A stretch of DNA of 64,000 nucleotides from Pseudomonas brassicacearum (GTDB lineage: Bacteria; Pseudomonadota; Gammaproteobacteria; Pseudomonadales; Pseudomonadaceae). The DNA lies in assembly GCF_009601685.2 (NCBI RefSeq), contig NZ_CP045701.2, positions 5,146,001-5,210,000 on the forward strand. Reading direction: 5' to 3'. Positions 40,534 through 53,124 of this stretch are shown piece by piece. Every line of letters starts with the position of its first letter. Position 1 is the stretch's first letter. The translations under genes and the position numbers were made by a program. The notes beneath the pieces are model-generated. The model ran no database searches. It was not told the DNA's origin and worked only from the letters and a program-made list of their open reading frames with translations.

Positions 40534-41478
40534 TCAAGCCCCTGGCCAGAACGCCCGAATCCCCGCCACACCCTGCGCCCCGGTCTCCCAGGCTTTTTGC
40601 CGCTCGCCAGGCCCGACCCCACCCAATAGGTAAACCGGCCTATCGAAGCCCTCGATCAACCGCGCCGCCTCTGCCCACCCCAGCGGCTGTGCGTCGGGAT
40701 GGGTCTGGGTTGGTTGCACCGGCGAGAGTGTCACGAAGTCCACGTCCATCTGCTGCGCCAGGGACAGTTCCTCGGCGTTATGGCAGGAGGCCGCCAGCCA
40801 GCGGTCCTTGCCAAACGGTCGACCGGCCGCTGCATGCTTGCGCAATTGCGCGGCGGTGATGTGCCAGCCGGCAGAAGGAAAATCCCCCAGCCATTCGAAC
40901 GGTCCCTTGAGCATCAGCTGGGCCTTGCCGGCACACAGCCCCGCCGCGTCCACCGCCAGATCGCGGTATTGCGGGTCGTAGCCGTTGGGAGCACGTAGCT
41001 GGACCAACTTGATCCCGCCGGCAATCGCCTGCTGTATGCCGCGCAGTAAGGTCGGCGTCTCAAGGCCATCAGGGGTGATCAGGTACTCACCCGGCAAACG
41101 GGCCGCCGCGACGATCGGCTGATTGGCTGCCGGAAACTCATGGTTCGTCAGATCACGGGCCGTCACCCAGGCCAACGGCTGCCCTTCGGCGCCGTGGGGC
41201 TCGCCGGTGAACGCCGAGACTTCCCAGACATCCAGCAATACCTGCTTGTCCGGGTAATCGTGACGCACCTTGATCAACGGTCGCGCGGCATCGACGACAA
41301 TGCCCAGCTCTTCATGAAGTTCGCGGGCCAGGGCGGTTTCGACAGATTCATCGGCCTCGACCTTGCCACCGGGAAATTCCCACAAGCCGCCCTGGTGCTG
41401 GGTGTCGGCCCGTCGGGCAATCAGGATTTTACCGGCGGCATCGCGAATGACCGCTGCCGCCACATGGACTCGTTTCAC
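40534..41478 (-). CDS. Nudix hydrolase / ThiE-like fusion (MutT family)
   Basis: 314 residues. The N-terminal MutT domain has a full Nudix box (G38 to I60, with REL-HEE-LGI), so it should hydrolyse 8-oxo-dGTP or similar. The C-terminal part (about 130-314) resembles thiamine-phosphate synthase/TenI (YLITPDG, GIKLVQLRAP, FVTLSPVQPT, YLLGGV). This fusion is common in gamma-proteobacteria. It starts at GTG 41478, overlapping the stop of the upstream GST gene. Confidence 0.92.
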   Translation of the reverse strand: MKRVHVAAAVIRDAAGKILIARRADTQHQGGLWEFPGGKVEADESVETALARELHEELGIVVDAARPLIKVRHDYPDKQVLLDVWEVSAFTGEPHGAEGQPLAWVTARDLTNHEFPAANQPIVAAARLPGEYLITPDGLETPTLLRGIQQAIAGGIKLVQLRAPNGYDPQYRDLAVDAAGLCAGKAQLMLKGPFEWLGDFPSAGWHITAAQLRKHAAAGRPFGKDRWLAASCHNAEELSLAQQMDVDFVTLSPVQPTQTHPDAQPLGWAEAARLIEGFDRPVYLLGGVGPGERQKAWETGAQGVAGIRAFWPGA

Positions 41479-42107
41479 CGCGCAGTGTCCTCCAGGCCAG
41501 CTTGTTGCCACGCCTTGAACGCCGGCCATTGATAAAGGGTTTCGACGTAGGCCTCATCGACCTCCGACAGTTTGACCTGGTAAGTGCGCAAGCGCACGGC
41601 AACAGGGGCAAAAAATGCATCGGCCAGGCTCACGCGGCCGAACAGGTAGGGACCGGTTTCGGTCGCTGCGGCACGGCATTCTGCCCACAGCGCCAGCATC
41701 CGCTCGATTTCCACCTGGACGTCGGCCGGCATGGGCGACAGCGGTGCATCGCGCAGCAGGTCAAAGGGCATGTTGCTGCGGATGGCGAAGAAGCCGCTGT
41801 GCATTTGTGCACAGGCCGAGCGCGCCTGGGCCCGAGCGGCCACATCCTTGGGCCAGAGACCGGCATCGGGGAACTGTTCGGCCAGGTATTCGGCAATCGC
41901 CAGGGAATCGGCGATCACGCCGAACTCGGTCTTGAGCAACGGGACCTTGGCTGTGGCCGAATACTTGAGCAGCTTCTGGCGGGTGTCGGGTTGATCGAGC
42001 CTGACCAGTTCTTCGGTGTACTTCGCGCCGGTCAGCGCCAGGGCCAACGCGCCGCGCAGGGACCAGGAGGATAGATCTTTGTCGCCGATGATCAGGTGCA
42101 GGCTCAT
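41475..42107 (-). CDS. Glutathione S-transferase family protein
   Basis: 210 residues: an N-terminal thioredoxin-like domain with the catalytic-type Ser region DLSSWSLRGALAL, and cis-Pro in TAKVPLL. The C-terminal helical domain follows. The substrate is unknown. Its 3' end overlaps the Nudix/ThiE gene by 4 bp. Confidence 0.9.
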   Translation of the reverse strand: MSLHLIIGDKDLSSWSLRGALALALTGAKYTEELVRLDQPDTRQKLLKYSATAKVPLLKTEFGVIADSLAIAEYLAEQFPDAGLWPKDVAARAQARSACAQMHSGFFAIRSNMPFDLLRDAPLSPMPADVQVEIERMLALWAECRAAATETGPYLFGRVSLADAFFAPVAVRLRTYQVKLSEVDEAYVETLYQWPAFKAWQQAGLEDTAR

Positions 42108-42172
42108 GTGAATTCCTTTCTTATGGTTCTGAGGTGTCTGCTCGCGATTGGAGCAGCTCGGTCCCGAGCGTG

Positions 42173-43390
42173 TTAAGTCCGGTACTCAGCGTTGATCTTC
42201 ACGTACTCGTGGGACAGGTCGGTGGTCCAGATCGTTTCGCTGCAATCCCCACGTCCCAGTTCGATACGGATGGTGATCTCCTCCTGCTGCATCACCGCCG
42301 CGCCTTGGGCTTCGGTGTAGGTCGCAGCACGGGCGCCTTGGCTGGCGATGCAGACTTCACCGAGGAACACGTCGATCTTGCTCACGTCCAGCTCAGGCAC
42401 GCCAGCACGGCCAACGGCGGCGAGGATCCGGCCCCAGTTCGGGTCGGAGGCGAACAGTGCGGTCTTGATCAGCGGCGAGTGGGCCACGGTGTAGCCAACA
42501 TCCAGGCACTCCTGGTGATTGCCACCGCCGTTGACCTGCACGGTCACGAATTTGGTCGCGCCTTCGCCGTCACGCACGATGGCCTGGGCCACTTCCATGC
42601 ACACTTCGAAAACAGCCTGCTTCAAGGCGGCGAACAGCGGGCCGCTGGCTTCGGTGATTTCAGGCAGGTTGGCCTTGCCGGTGGCGATCAGCATGCAGCA
42701 GTCGTTGGTGGAGGTGTCGCCGTCGATGGTGATGCGGTTGAACGACTTGTTGGCACCGTCAAGCATCAGGTCTTGCAGCACCTGGCGCGAGACTTTGGCG
42801 TCGGTGGCGATGTAGCCGAGCATGGTCGCCATGTTCGGGCGGATCATGCCGGCGCCTTTGCTGATACCGGTCACGGTGACGGTCACGCCATCATGCTGGA
42901 ACTGGCGACTCGCGCCCTTAGGCAGGGTGTCGGTGGTCATGATGCCGGTGGCGGCGGCGGCCCAGTTGTTTTCCGACAGGTCATCGAGGGCGGCTTGCAG
43001 CGCGCCTTCGATCTTCTCGACCGGCAGCGGCTCGCCGATCACGCCGGTGGAATACGGCAGTACCTGGCTGGCGTCGACACCGGTCAGTTCCGCCAGCTTG
43101 GCGCAGGTGCGTTCGGCAGCGGCCAGGCCTGGCGCGCCGGTGCCGGCATTGGCGTTACCGGTGTTGGTCAGCAGATAACGCACAGGCCCCTGCACGCGCT
43201 GCTTGGCCAGGATCACTGGAGCTGCGCAAAAGGCGTTGAGGGTGAACACGCCAGCAACCGTCGAGCCTTCGGCGCAACGCATGACCACGACATCCTTGCG
43301 CCCGGGGCGCTTGATGCCCGCCGAAGCAATACCGAGTTCAAAACCGGCAACCGGGTGCAACGTTGGCAACGGACCAAGACCAACAGCCAT
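42173..43390 (-). CDS. argJ: Glutamate N-acetyltransferase / amino-acid acetyltransferase ArgJ
   Basis: A 405-residue bifunctional-type enzyme of the cyclic arginine pathway that recycles the acetyl group from N-acetylornithine to glutamate. Autocleavage between Ala and Thr is expected in [17 protein letters not shown], which gives the nucleophilic Thr. The family motif [10 protein letters not shown] is present. ATG 43390 is the family start; the open frame continues upstream. Confidence 0.96.
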   Translation of the reverse strand: MAVGLGPLPTLHPVAGFELGIASAGIKRPGRKDVVVMRCAEGSTVAGVFTLNAFCAAPVILAKQRVQGPVRYLLTNTGNANAGTGAPGLAAAERTCAKLAELTGVDASQVLPYSTGVIGEPLPVEKIEGALQAALDDLSENNWAAAATGIMTTDTLPKGASRQFQHDGVTVTVTGISKGAGMIRPNMATMLGYIATDAKVSRQVLQDLMLDGANKSFNRITIDGDTSTNDCCMLIATGKANLPEITEASGPLFAALKQAVFEVCMEVAQAIVRDGEGATKFVTVQVNGGGNHQECLDVGYTVAHSPLIKTALFASDPNWGRILAAVGRAGVPELDVSKIDVFLGEVCIASQGARAATYTEAQGAAVMQQEEITIRIELGRGDCSETIWTTDLSHEYVKINAEYRT

Positions 43391-43450
43391 GAATGCGCTC
43401 CTTAATAAATAAATCGATGCCGCTTCATCGAGACGGCGAATCAAAATGGC

Positions 43451-43484
43451 AAAACGCCGCGACAGGGGCTGGCCTGTCGCGGCG
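43451..43484 (-). terminator. Terminator between secA and argJ
   Basis: A 12-bp perfect stem (CGCCGCGACAGG with CCTGTCGCGGCG) and, on the minus strand, a following TTTT. It separates secA from argJ. Confidence 0.9.
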
Positions 43485-43509
43485 CGGGTCGTTCAGCGTT
43501 GAAACGGGT

Positions 43510-46245
<2,736 letters not shown>

Positions 46246-46552
46246 ATCGGCAGGATCTTCCACACTAAAGGGATGGAGGGCGGCCCCATGAGTCGCCCGT
46301 GCAGCCCTCATGGCCGCATGCGAACGAGCATTCTACCCGGAAACGATGGAGAGGAAAGTGGCGTTATTCCACGATGCTGGCACAGCGCTGTGACGGGGCT
46401 TGCTTAAAATAAGGACTTTTGCGCGAACTTCAACCCACTCAGCGCAGAAGTTATTCGTCGATTATGTCGCCAAAAGCCGCTGGGCGAGAGGGTCGAGGCG
46501 CATCTGGCGCTTTCTGCTACCATGGCGCCTCTGTCACTTGCGGTATTCATTC
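46246..46552. other. Divergent intergenic region secA / dciA
   Basis: 307 bp that must contain both promoters. No small gene, repeat or operator was recognised. Confidence 0.4.
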
Positions 46553-47008
46553 ATGGCCTTTCGCCCACTTCCAGCCAAGGCGCCCGCCGTTCTGCTGCGC
46601 GAAGCCAAGCCGCTGAAAGCCATCTTTGGCCACGCCAGGCGCCTGGGTCACCTGCAACGCCTGCTCGACAGCCAGTTGCAACCGGCCGCGCGCGAGCATT
46701 GCCATGTGGCCTCCTGGCGCGAAGGCAGCTTGCTGCTGATCGTCACCGACGGCCACTGGGCCACGCGCCTGCGCTACCAGCAAAAACGCCTGCTGCGCCA
46801 ACTCCAGGCGTTTGAAGAGTTCGCCAACCTGACGCGGATCCTGTTCAAGGTACAACCGCCCACCGTCCAGGTCGGCGCCAAGGGGCACACGCTGGATTTG
46901 TCCACCGACGCCGCCGCGACCATCCAGGCCACCGCCGATGGCATCACCGACCCCAACCTGCGGGCGGCGCTGGAGCGGTTGGCGGCACATGCGCGGCCCA
47001 AGGGCTGA
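46553..47008 (+). CDS. dciA: DciA-like (DUF721) protein
   Basis: 151 residues with the DUF721 core (LQRLLDSQLQPAAREHCHVA, LLLIVTDGHWATRLRY). DUF721 is the DciA family, the loader of the replicative helicase DnaB in bacteria lacking DnaC. The position beside secA is that seen in other pseudomonads. ATG 46553 starts the conserved region; the frame is open upstream. Confidence 0.85.
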   Translation: MAFRPLPAKAPAVLLREAKPLKAIFGHARRLGHLQRLLDSQLQPAAREHCHVASWREGSLLLIVTDGHWATRLRYQQKRLLRQLQAFEEFANLTRILFKVQPPTVQVGAKGHTLDLSTDAAATIQATADGITDPNLRAALERLAAHARPKG

Positions 47009-47033
47009 GATTTTCGGCGCCGGTTGGATAGCT

Positions 47034-47126
47034 ATCGCGAGCAAGCTCGCTCCCACAGGGGATCTGCGGCGGACACCTATTTCGTGTACGACGCCAACTC
47101 CATGTGGGAGCGAGCTTGCTCGCGAA
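47034..47126. repeat. REPIN (inverted REP pair)
   Basis: ATCGCGAGCAAGCTCGCTCCCA and TGTGGGAGCGAGCTTGCTCGCG as an inverted pair about 50 bp apart, between convergent dciA and the HerA-like gene. Confidence 0.85.
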
Positions 47127-47145
47127 AGGAGCAACTCGGTCCTGA

Positions 47146-48636
47146 CTACCGACGGCGCTTGCTGCCCCCCAGCAACGACCCCATCAACCCACGCACCAAT
47201 TGCCGGCCCAACTGATTGGCCGCCTGGCGCATGGCCGATTTCAATGCCTGGCCGGCCGCGGTGCCGAGGAACTCGCCGGCTTTTTCGGTAAAGCTCGGTT
47301 CTTCAGTCGTCGGCTTGCCCGGCGTCACTTCGGCCTGCGGCTCCAGCCCCTTGCGGCCCATCAGCACCTCATAGGCCGATTCGCGATCAATGGGTTTGTC
47401 GTAGCGTCCTTGCAACGGTGAACTGGCGATCAACCCGGCGCGCTCGGCCTCGCTCAGCGGCCCGATGCGCGATTGCGGGGGCGCCACCAGCACGCGCTGG
47501 ACCACTTCCGGCGTGCCTTTTTCCTGCAAGGTGCCCACCAGAGCCTCACCGATGCCCAGTTCGGTCAGCACCGCCAGGGCATCGAACTGCGGGTTGGGCC
47601 GGAAACCGTCGGCCACTGCCCGCAGGGATTTCTGCTCCTTGGCAGTGAAGGCACGCAACCCGTGCTGGATGCGCAAGCCCAACTGTGCCAGCACGTCGTC
47701 CGGCAAGTCGCCCGGCGACTGGGTCACGAAATACACCCCCACGCCCTTGGAACGGATCAGCCGTACCACTTGCTCCAGGCGTTCCTGCAACGCCTTGGGC
47801 GTCCCGGCAAAGAGCAGGTGCGCCTCGTCGAAGAACAGCGCCAGCAGCGGCTTATCTGCGTCGCCGCGCTCGGGCAACTGCTCGAACAGCTCGGCCAGCA
47901 GCCACAGCAGGAACGTCGCGTAGACCTTCGGCGCTTCATGGACCAGACGGCTGGCGTCGAGCAAGTGAATGCGGCCACGGCCATCACTGGCCGGTTGCAG
48001 GATGTCTTCGAGCTGCAAGGCCGGCTCGCCGAACAATGCGTCCGCGCCCTGCTGCTCCAAAGTGGACAAGCGTCGCAACAACGCCTGGCTGGAGCCGGTG
48101 GTCATCAGGGCCGCGTCGTCCCCCAGCAACTCAGGGTTGTCCTTGAGATGGTTGAGCAGCGCCTTCAGGTCCTTGAGGTCCAGCAGCAACAAGCCCTCGC
48201 GATCAGCCACCTTGAACGCGGCGTAGAGCGCCGACTGCTGGCTGTCCGTCAGTTCCAGCAGACTGCCGATCAACAACGGGCCCATTTCACTCAAGGTAGT
48301 GCGCAGTGGATGACCGGACTGGCCGTGGATATCCCACAAGGTCACCGGATAAGCCTGGGGATTGTGATTGAGCCAAGGCATGCCGGCGATGCGCTCGGCG
48401 ATCTTGCCCTGGGGGTTGCCGGCCGCGCCGAGACCGCACAGGTCGCCCTTGATGTCCGCCGCGAACACCGCCACGCCGGCGTCGCTGAACATCTCGGCCA
48501 GGCGTTGCAAGGTGACGGTCTTGCCGGTACCGGTGGCACCCGCCACCAGACCATGACGGTTCGCCAGGCGCATGGCCTGGGCGATGGGCTGGCCGCTAAG
48601 GTCGGCACCGATAATGAGTTGCGATGAGTCAGGCAT
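47146..48636 (-). CDS. HerA-like (DUF853) ATPase
   Basis: 496 residues of the YjgR/DUF853 family of HerA/FtsK-like ATPases. Walker A GATGTGKTVT near residue 33-42, Walker B-like LLALFFDEAHLLF, and VYFVTQSPGDLPDDVLAQLGLRI downstream. The C-terminal tail is basic. Function unknown; DNA translocation is inferred from fold only. ATG 48636 gives the conserved start MPDSSQLIIGADL. Confidence 0.88.
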   Translation of the reverse strand: MPDSSQLIIGADLSGQPIAQAMRLANRHGLVAGATGTGKTVTLQRLAEMFSDAGVAVFAADIKGDLCGLGAAGNPQGKIAERIAGMPWLNHNPQAYPVTLWDIHGQSGHPLRTTLSEMGPLLIGSLLELTDSQQSALYAAFKVADREGLLLLDLKDLKALLNHLKDNPELLGDDAALMTTGSSQALLRRLSTLEQQGADALFGEPALQLEDILQPASDGRGRIHLLDASRLVHEAPKVYATFLLWLLAELFEQLPERGDADKPLLALFFDEAHLLFAGTPKALQERLEQVVRLIRSKGVGVYFVTQSPGDLPDDVLAQLGLRIQHGLRAFTAKEQKSLRAVADGFRPNPQFDALAVLTELGIGEALVGTLQEKGTPEVVQRVLVAPPQSRIGPLSEAERAGLIASSPLQGRYDKPIDRESAYEVLMGRKGLEPQAEVTPGKPTTEEPSFTEKAGEFLGTAAGQALKSAMRQAANQLGRQLVRGLMGSLLGGSKRRR

Positions 48637-48835
48637 GTGGTCACCTGTGATGTTTGCGATATGACGCCATTTTGCACGCTTATATAAAAGCATGCCTGGC
48701 GCAGTAAGATCCTGGCGCCGGGAATAATAGCCTGCGAACCAGGACTGGCCCCATCACCGTCCCCACAACCCCAACCGAACATCTATTCTTACCAAAGGTC
48801 AACACTGGAGAACACTGACCGGAGGGATGTTCATC

Positions 48836-49948
48836 GTGCATATAGCGGACATAACCATGTTCTACGCCCCCGCCAGCGGAGGCGTGCGCACTTATCTGGA
48901 TGCCAAGCACCGGCGCCTGGGTGATCGGCCCGGTATTCGTCACAGTCTGTTGATCCCCGGCGCACATTTGAGCGAGCACGATGGGATCTACAAGGTTCCG
49001 GCCCCTGCACTGCCGTTCGGCAAGGGCTATCGCTTCCCCCTTCGCCTGGCCCCCTGGCGCAATGTCCTGCGCGATCTACAGCCCGACCTGATTGAAGTCG
49101 GCGATCCCTACCTCACGGCGTGGGCCGCGCTGGATGCCCGTCGCCAGCTCGACGTGCCCGTCATCGGTTTTTATCACTCCGACCTGCCACTGCTGGTGAG
49201 CAACCGCATGGGCAACTGGTTCACCCCCAACATCGAAGCCTATGTCAGCAAGTTGTACGGCAATTTCGACCGAGTCCTGGCGCCGAGCCAGGTCATGGCC
49301 AACAAACTGATCGGGCTGGGGGTCAAGAACGTCTACGTGCAACCGTTGGGCGTCGACCTGCAAACCTTCAACCCGGCCGCCCGTGACCCGGAGTTGCGCG
49401 CCGAGCTGGGCATCGCTGAAGACGCACGCCTGCTGATTTTCGCCGGTCGCGGCTCCAAGGAAAAAAACCTGCCGGTGCTGCTCAAGTGCATGAAACGCCT
49501 GGGCGAGCGCTACCACCTGCTGTTGGTGGGCTCGTCGATGCCCGCCGTGGTGCCGGACAACGTCACGGTGGTCGATGAATTCTGCCCGGCACCACAAGTC
49601 GCCCGGCTCATGGCCAGCGCCGATGCCCTGCTGCACGCTGGCGACCAGGAGACCTTCGGCCTGGTGATCCTCGAAGCCATGGCCAGCGGTATTCCCGTGG
49701 TGGCAGTGGCAGCGGGGGCCTTCACCGAAATCGTCAACGAAGACTGCGGCTTGCTGTGCACGCCCAACAACCCACAGGCCATGGCCAATGCCGTGCGCCA
49801 ACTGTTTTACGAAGGTGCTCAGCGCCGGGGGATTCTGGCACGCCGGCATGTGGAGGGTCATTACGCCTGGGATACCGTGGTCAACAGCCTGCTGGGGCAC
49901 TACTACGCCGTGCTCGGCGAGCAAATGCCACTGTTGGCCAATGGTTGA
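48836..49948 (+). CDS. GT4-family glycosyltransferase
   Basis: 370 residues. N-terminal FYAPASGGVRTYL and the C-terminal nucleotide-sugar site (LHAGDQETFGLVILEAMASG) are typical of GT4 retaining transferases. The substrate is unknown; with the next two genes it suggests a lipid-linked or lipid-glycan product. GTG 48836 is chosen because GGAGGG (48821-48826) is nine bases before it; an ATG at 48827 touches that ribosome site and is less likely. Confidence 0.9.
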   Translation: MHIADITMFYAPASGGVRTYLDAKHRRLGDRPGIRHSLLIPGAHLSEHDGIYKVPAPALPFGKGYRFPLRLAPWRNVLRDLQPDLIEVGDPYLTAWAALDARRQLDVPVIGFYHSDLPLLVSNRMGNWFTPNIEAYVSKLYGNFDRVLAPSQVMANKLIGLGVKNVYVQPLGVDLQTFNPAARDPELRAELGIAEDARLLIFAGRGSKEKNLPVLLKCMKRLGERYHLLLVGSSMPAVVPDNVTVVDEFCPAPQVARLMASADALLHAGDQETFGLVILEAMASGIPVVAVAAGAFTEIVNEDCGLLCTPNNPQAMANAVRQLFYEGAQRRGILARRHVEGHYAWDTVVNSLLGHYYAVLGEQMPLLANG

Positions 49949-50124
49949 GGCGAGGTCCATGTCGATGAATCACTTGCCCAGTGTCCTGTTTCGCAAATAC
50001 GTTTCTTTCTTGGCGAGTGGCTGTTGTCGTCAGGCAAGGCGCCGCGATGAGTCATAGCCCGCTATGGCGAGGAGCGGCAACGCAGCATGACGACAACAGA
50101 CACCGTCAAAAAGGAACAGTATTT

Positions 50125-50892
50125 GTGATACAGGACACTAGCGTACTCCTGGTGCTACACGACGTGGCACCGCAAACCTGGCCCGACTACCAGCCCTTCG
50201 TCGAAGCCGTTGACGCCCTTGGCCAGGTGCCGATGACCTGGTTGGTGGTGCCGGACTTTCATCGCAACAATGCCCTGGAGGCTCACCCCGGCTTCCGGCG
50301 CCTGCTCGACAGCCGGGTCGAGCGCGGCGACGAACTGGTGTTGCATGGCTACTACCATTGCGACGACGGCCCTGGCGCCCGTCATCCCAAGGACTGGTTC
50401 ATGCGCCGGGTCTATACCCATGAGGGTGAGTTCTACAACCTGTCCGAGGCCGCCGCCCTCGCCCGCCTGCGCGCCGGTATCGAAACCTTTGAACGCTACC
50501 ACTGGCCACTGAAGGGTTTCGTCGCCCCAGCGTGGTTGATGAGCGAAGGCACGCGCCAGGCCTTGCGCCAGTTGCCCCTGAGCTACACCAGCGACACCCA
50601 ACACCTTTATCGCCTGCCCGACTTCACCGCCATCGACGCGCCGGGGCTGGTCTGGAGCGCTCGCAGCGCCTGGCGCCGTGGCCTGTCGAAAGTCATCAGC
50701 GACCAACGCGAACAGCGCTGGCGCCGGGCCCCGGTGATCCGCCTGGGCCTGCACCCGGTGGACATGCGCCATACCTTTTCCCGGGACTATTGGCTGCGCA
50801 CCCTCGAACGCCTGCTCAACGAAGGTCGCGTGCCGATGACCAAAGTCGGCTGGCTGGCGACCCAGGGGCTGCGGGTCAGCAGCGCCGCATGA
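50125..50892 (+). CDS. DUF2334 polysaccharide deacetylase-like protein
   Basis: 255 residues with a NodB-like fold: LVLHDVAPQTWPDY (metal Asp) and ELVLHGYYHCDD (His motif). Substrate unknown, probably a carbohydrate. GTG 50125 follows AAGGA by nine bases. The next gene starts within its stop codon (ATGA), so they are translationally coupled. Confidence 0.85.
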   Translation: MIQDTSVLLVLHDVAPQTWPDYQPFVEAVDALGQVPMTWLVVPDFHRNNALEAHPGFRRLLDSRVERGDELVLHGYYHCDDGPGARHPKDWFMRRVYTHEGEFYNLSEAAALARLRAGIETFERYHWPLKGFVAPAWLMSEGTRQALRQLPLSYTSDTQHLYRLPDFTAIDAPGLVWSARSAWRRGLSKVISDQREQRWRRAPVIRLGLHPVDMRHTFSRDYWLRTLERLLNEGRVPMTKVGWLATQGLRVSSAA

Positions 50893-51884
50893 AACGGCTG
50901 ATTTGGCTGGGCGCCGCCCTGCTCACGGCGTTACTGGTGCCGCTGCTGGTCGGTGGTGGGGAAATGTGGTCGCGAGTGCAGCGCTTTCCCTTGTCGCTGC
51001 TGCTGGCCATGCTCGGCATGATCGTGCTGTGCTGGGGCCTGAACTCCATGCGCTTGCGCCTGCTGCTGGGTGAACACCGTGGACGCATCGGCGGGCTGAA
51101 GAGCATCGGCGTGGTGATGGCCACCGAGTTCGCCCTGTGCGCGACGCCCGGTGGCAGTGGCGGCCCGCTGACGCTGATGGCCCTGCTGGCGCGCAACGGC
51201 GTGCGCCCGGCCCATGGCAGTGCAGTGTTTGCCATGGATCAGTTGAGCGACTTGCTGTTCTTCCTCTGCGCCTTGGTGGGCATTCTGTTCTACGCGCTGT
51301 TCCAGAACCTCAGCCAGCGCATGGAATGGATGCTGGCGTTAAGCGCGATTTCATTGTCTGGCGGGCTGTTCGGCTGCGTGCTGGTGGCCCGGTATCACCG
51401 CAAGCTGATCCTGCTGGGCGCTCGACTGCTGCACCACCTGCGCGTAAAAGCCGTCACCCGTCGACGTTGGGCGCGCAAGATCCTGAACTTCCTGGCAGCG
51501 TTCACCGACACCTTGAAGCTGCCAAAGCAGACGCTGTTCCAGGTCTTCGGCCTGACCTGTCTGCATTGGGCGCTACGCTACAGCGTGTTGTATCTGGTAT
51601 TGAAGGGGCTGGGAGCGGATCTGCAGTGGGCCTGGACTTTCCTGGTCCAGATGCTGTCGCTGAGTGCGGGGCAATTCAGCCTGCTGCCGGGCGGCGCCGG
51701 GGCGACCGAGCTGACTTCGGCGGCGTTGTTGGCCCCCATGGTGGGCAAATCCACCGCGGCGGCGGCGATTCTGATCTGGCGGGCGGTGACCTATTACTTT
51801 TACCTGGTGGCCGGCGGGCCGGTGTTCTTCCTGATGGTCGGACGGCCGTTGCTCAAGAAACTGATCAGGCTCAGGCAGGCCTGA
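50889..51884 (+). CDS. YbhN/UPF0104 (AglD-like) membrane protein
   Basis: 331 residues with about eight membrane segments, including FALCATPGGSGGPLTLMAL and LLPGGAGATELTSAALL, the two conserved re-entrant-like motifs of the LPG-synthase-TM/UPF0104 family. Members flip or use lipid-linked substrates. ATG 50889 overlaps the upstream stop. Likely works with the glycosyltransferase and DUF2334 protein. Confidence 0.87.
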   Translation: MKRLIWLGAALLTALLVPLLVGGGEMWSRVQRFPLSLLLAMLGMIVLCWGLNSMRLRLLLGEHRGRIGGLKSIGVVMATEFALCATPGGSGGPLTLMALLARNGVRPAHGSAVFAMDQLSDLLFFLCALVGILFYALFQNLSQRMEWMLALSAISLSGGLFGCVLVARYHRKLILLGARLLHHLRVKAVTRRRWARKILNFLAAFTDTLKLPKQTLFQVFGLTCLHWALRYSVLYLVLKGLGADLQWAWTFLVQMLSLSAGQFSLLPGGAGATELTSAALLAPMVGKSTAAAAILIWRAVTYYFYLVAGGPVFFLMVGRPLLKKLIRLRQA

Positions 51885-51888
51885 CACA

Positions 51889-52062
51889 TCACGGTTTCTG
51901 TTCGGGCTCGTCCTGGGGATGCAGTTGCTCCCACAATTGCGCGGCATCGGGAAACTCAGTGCCGTCCTCCGGGCTCAACGCGTCTGGGTCGTAGCGGCTG
52001 AGGCAGCCCTCACCCAGGGTGGGGGGCGCCTTGGAGGTGGCTTTGTCCAACGGATCGGTCAT
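51889..52062 (-). CDS. Small acidic hypothetical protein
   Basis: 57 residues, acidic and Pro-rich (LSPEDGTEFPDAAQLWEQLH), no membrane segment or known motif. Starts at ATG 52062; an ATG at 52083 is possible. Convergent with the YbhN-like gene, 4 bp apart. Support is the coding-like composition only. Confidence 0.55.
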   Translation of the reverse strand: MTDPLDKATSKAPPTLGEGCLSRYDPDALSPEDGTEFPDAAQLWEQLHPQDEPEQKP

Positions 52063-52141
52063 GGCGCAATGCTGCTCCCGCAAGAAGGTTGCCCGAATCT
52101 AGAGGCCAGAGATTGTTCCCGCTCGGCTGCGCCTGTAGCTG

Positions 52142-52244
52142 TGTAGGAGCTGTCGAGTGCAACGAGGCTGCGATCTTTCCCCGACCACTTGAGTCTCAAG
52201 CGAACGATCAAAATCAAAAGATCGCAGCCTTCGGCAGCTCCTAC
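52142..52244. repeat. Hairpin repeat, copy F
   Basis: Inner element from TGTAGGAGCTGTCGAGTGCA to GGCAGCTCCTAC, with a short GATCAAAATCAAAA loop. It lies between the small acidic gene and purU. Confidence 0.8.
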
Positions 52245-52275
52245 CAAAGCCCAAAGCCCAGTGTCCAAAACCCAG

Positions 52276-53124
52276 TCAGAACACCACGGTCTTGTTGCCG
52301 TGCACCAGCACTCGGTCTTCCAGGTGATAACGCAGGCCCCGGGCCAACACCATCTTCTCTACGTCACGGCCGAAACGCACCATGTCTTCGATGCTGTCGC
52401 TGTGGCTGACGCGCACCACGTCCTGCTCGATGATCGGGCCGGCATCCAGCTCTTCGGTCACGTAGTGACAAGTGGCGCCAATCAGCTTCACACCGCGCAT
52501 CGACGCCTGGTGGTACGGCTTGGCACCGACGAACGACGGCAGGAAACTGTGGTGGATGTTGATGACCTTGTGGGCGTATTCGCGGCACAAGGCCGGCGGC
52601 AGGATCTGCATGTAGCGGGCCAGCACCACCACCTCGGCATCGTGCTGCTTGACCAGCCGCGAGACTTCGGCGAACGCCGGCTGCTTGTCCTGCGGGTTGA
52701 CCGGCACGTGGTAGTACGGGATACCGTGCCATTCCACCATGCTGCGCAAGTCGTCATGGTTGGAAATCACACAGGCGATGTCGCAATCGAGCTCATCGCT
52801 GTGCCAGCGGTGCAACAGGTCGGCCAGGCAGTGAGACTCACGACTGGCCATCAGCACCACGCGTTTTTTCTGCGCGGTGTCGGTGATACGCCAGTCCATC
52901 GAGAACTCTTCGGCAATGGGGGCGAACGCTTCACGGAAGGCTTCGATACCGAAGGGCAGCGAGTCGGCACGAATCTCGTGACGCATGAAAAACCAACCAC
53001 TTTGATTGTCCGAGTGATGGCTTGCTTCGGTGATCCAGCCGTTATGGGACGCCAGAAAGTTACTGACTTTAGCAACGATGCCGACGCGGTCCGGGCAAGC
53101 AATCACCAGACGAAAAGTGCGCAT
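52276..53124 (-). CDS. purU: Formyltetrahydrofolate deformylase
   Basis: 282 residues: an N-terminal ACT domain (about 1-80, RLVIACPDRVGIVAKVS) and a formyl-transferase-like hydrolase domain with catalytic N-H (INIHHSFLPSFVGA) and D (ELDAGPIIEQD). It releases formate from 10-formyl-THF and balances one-carbon pools, which links it to the gcv operon functionally. ATG 53124 is the family start. Confidence 0.95.
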   Translation of the reverse strand: MRTFRLVIACPDRVGIVAKVSNFLASHNGWITEASHHSDNQSGWFFMRHEIRADSLPFGIEAFREAFAPIAEEFSMDWRITDTAQKKRVVLMASRESHCLADLLHRWHSDELDCDIACVISNHDDLRSMVEWHGIPYYHVPVNPQDKQPAFAEVSRLVKQHDAEVVVLARYMQILPPALCREYAHKVINIHHSFLPSFVGAKPYHQASMRGVKLIGATCHYVTEELDAGPIIEQDVVRVSHSDSIEDMVRFGRDVEKMVLARGLRYHLEDRVLVHGNKTVVF

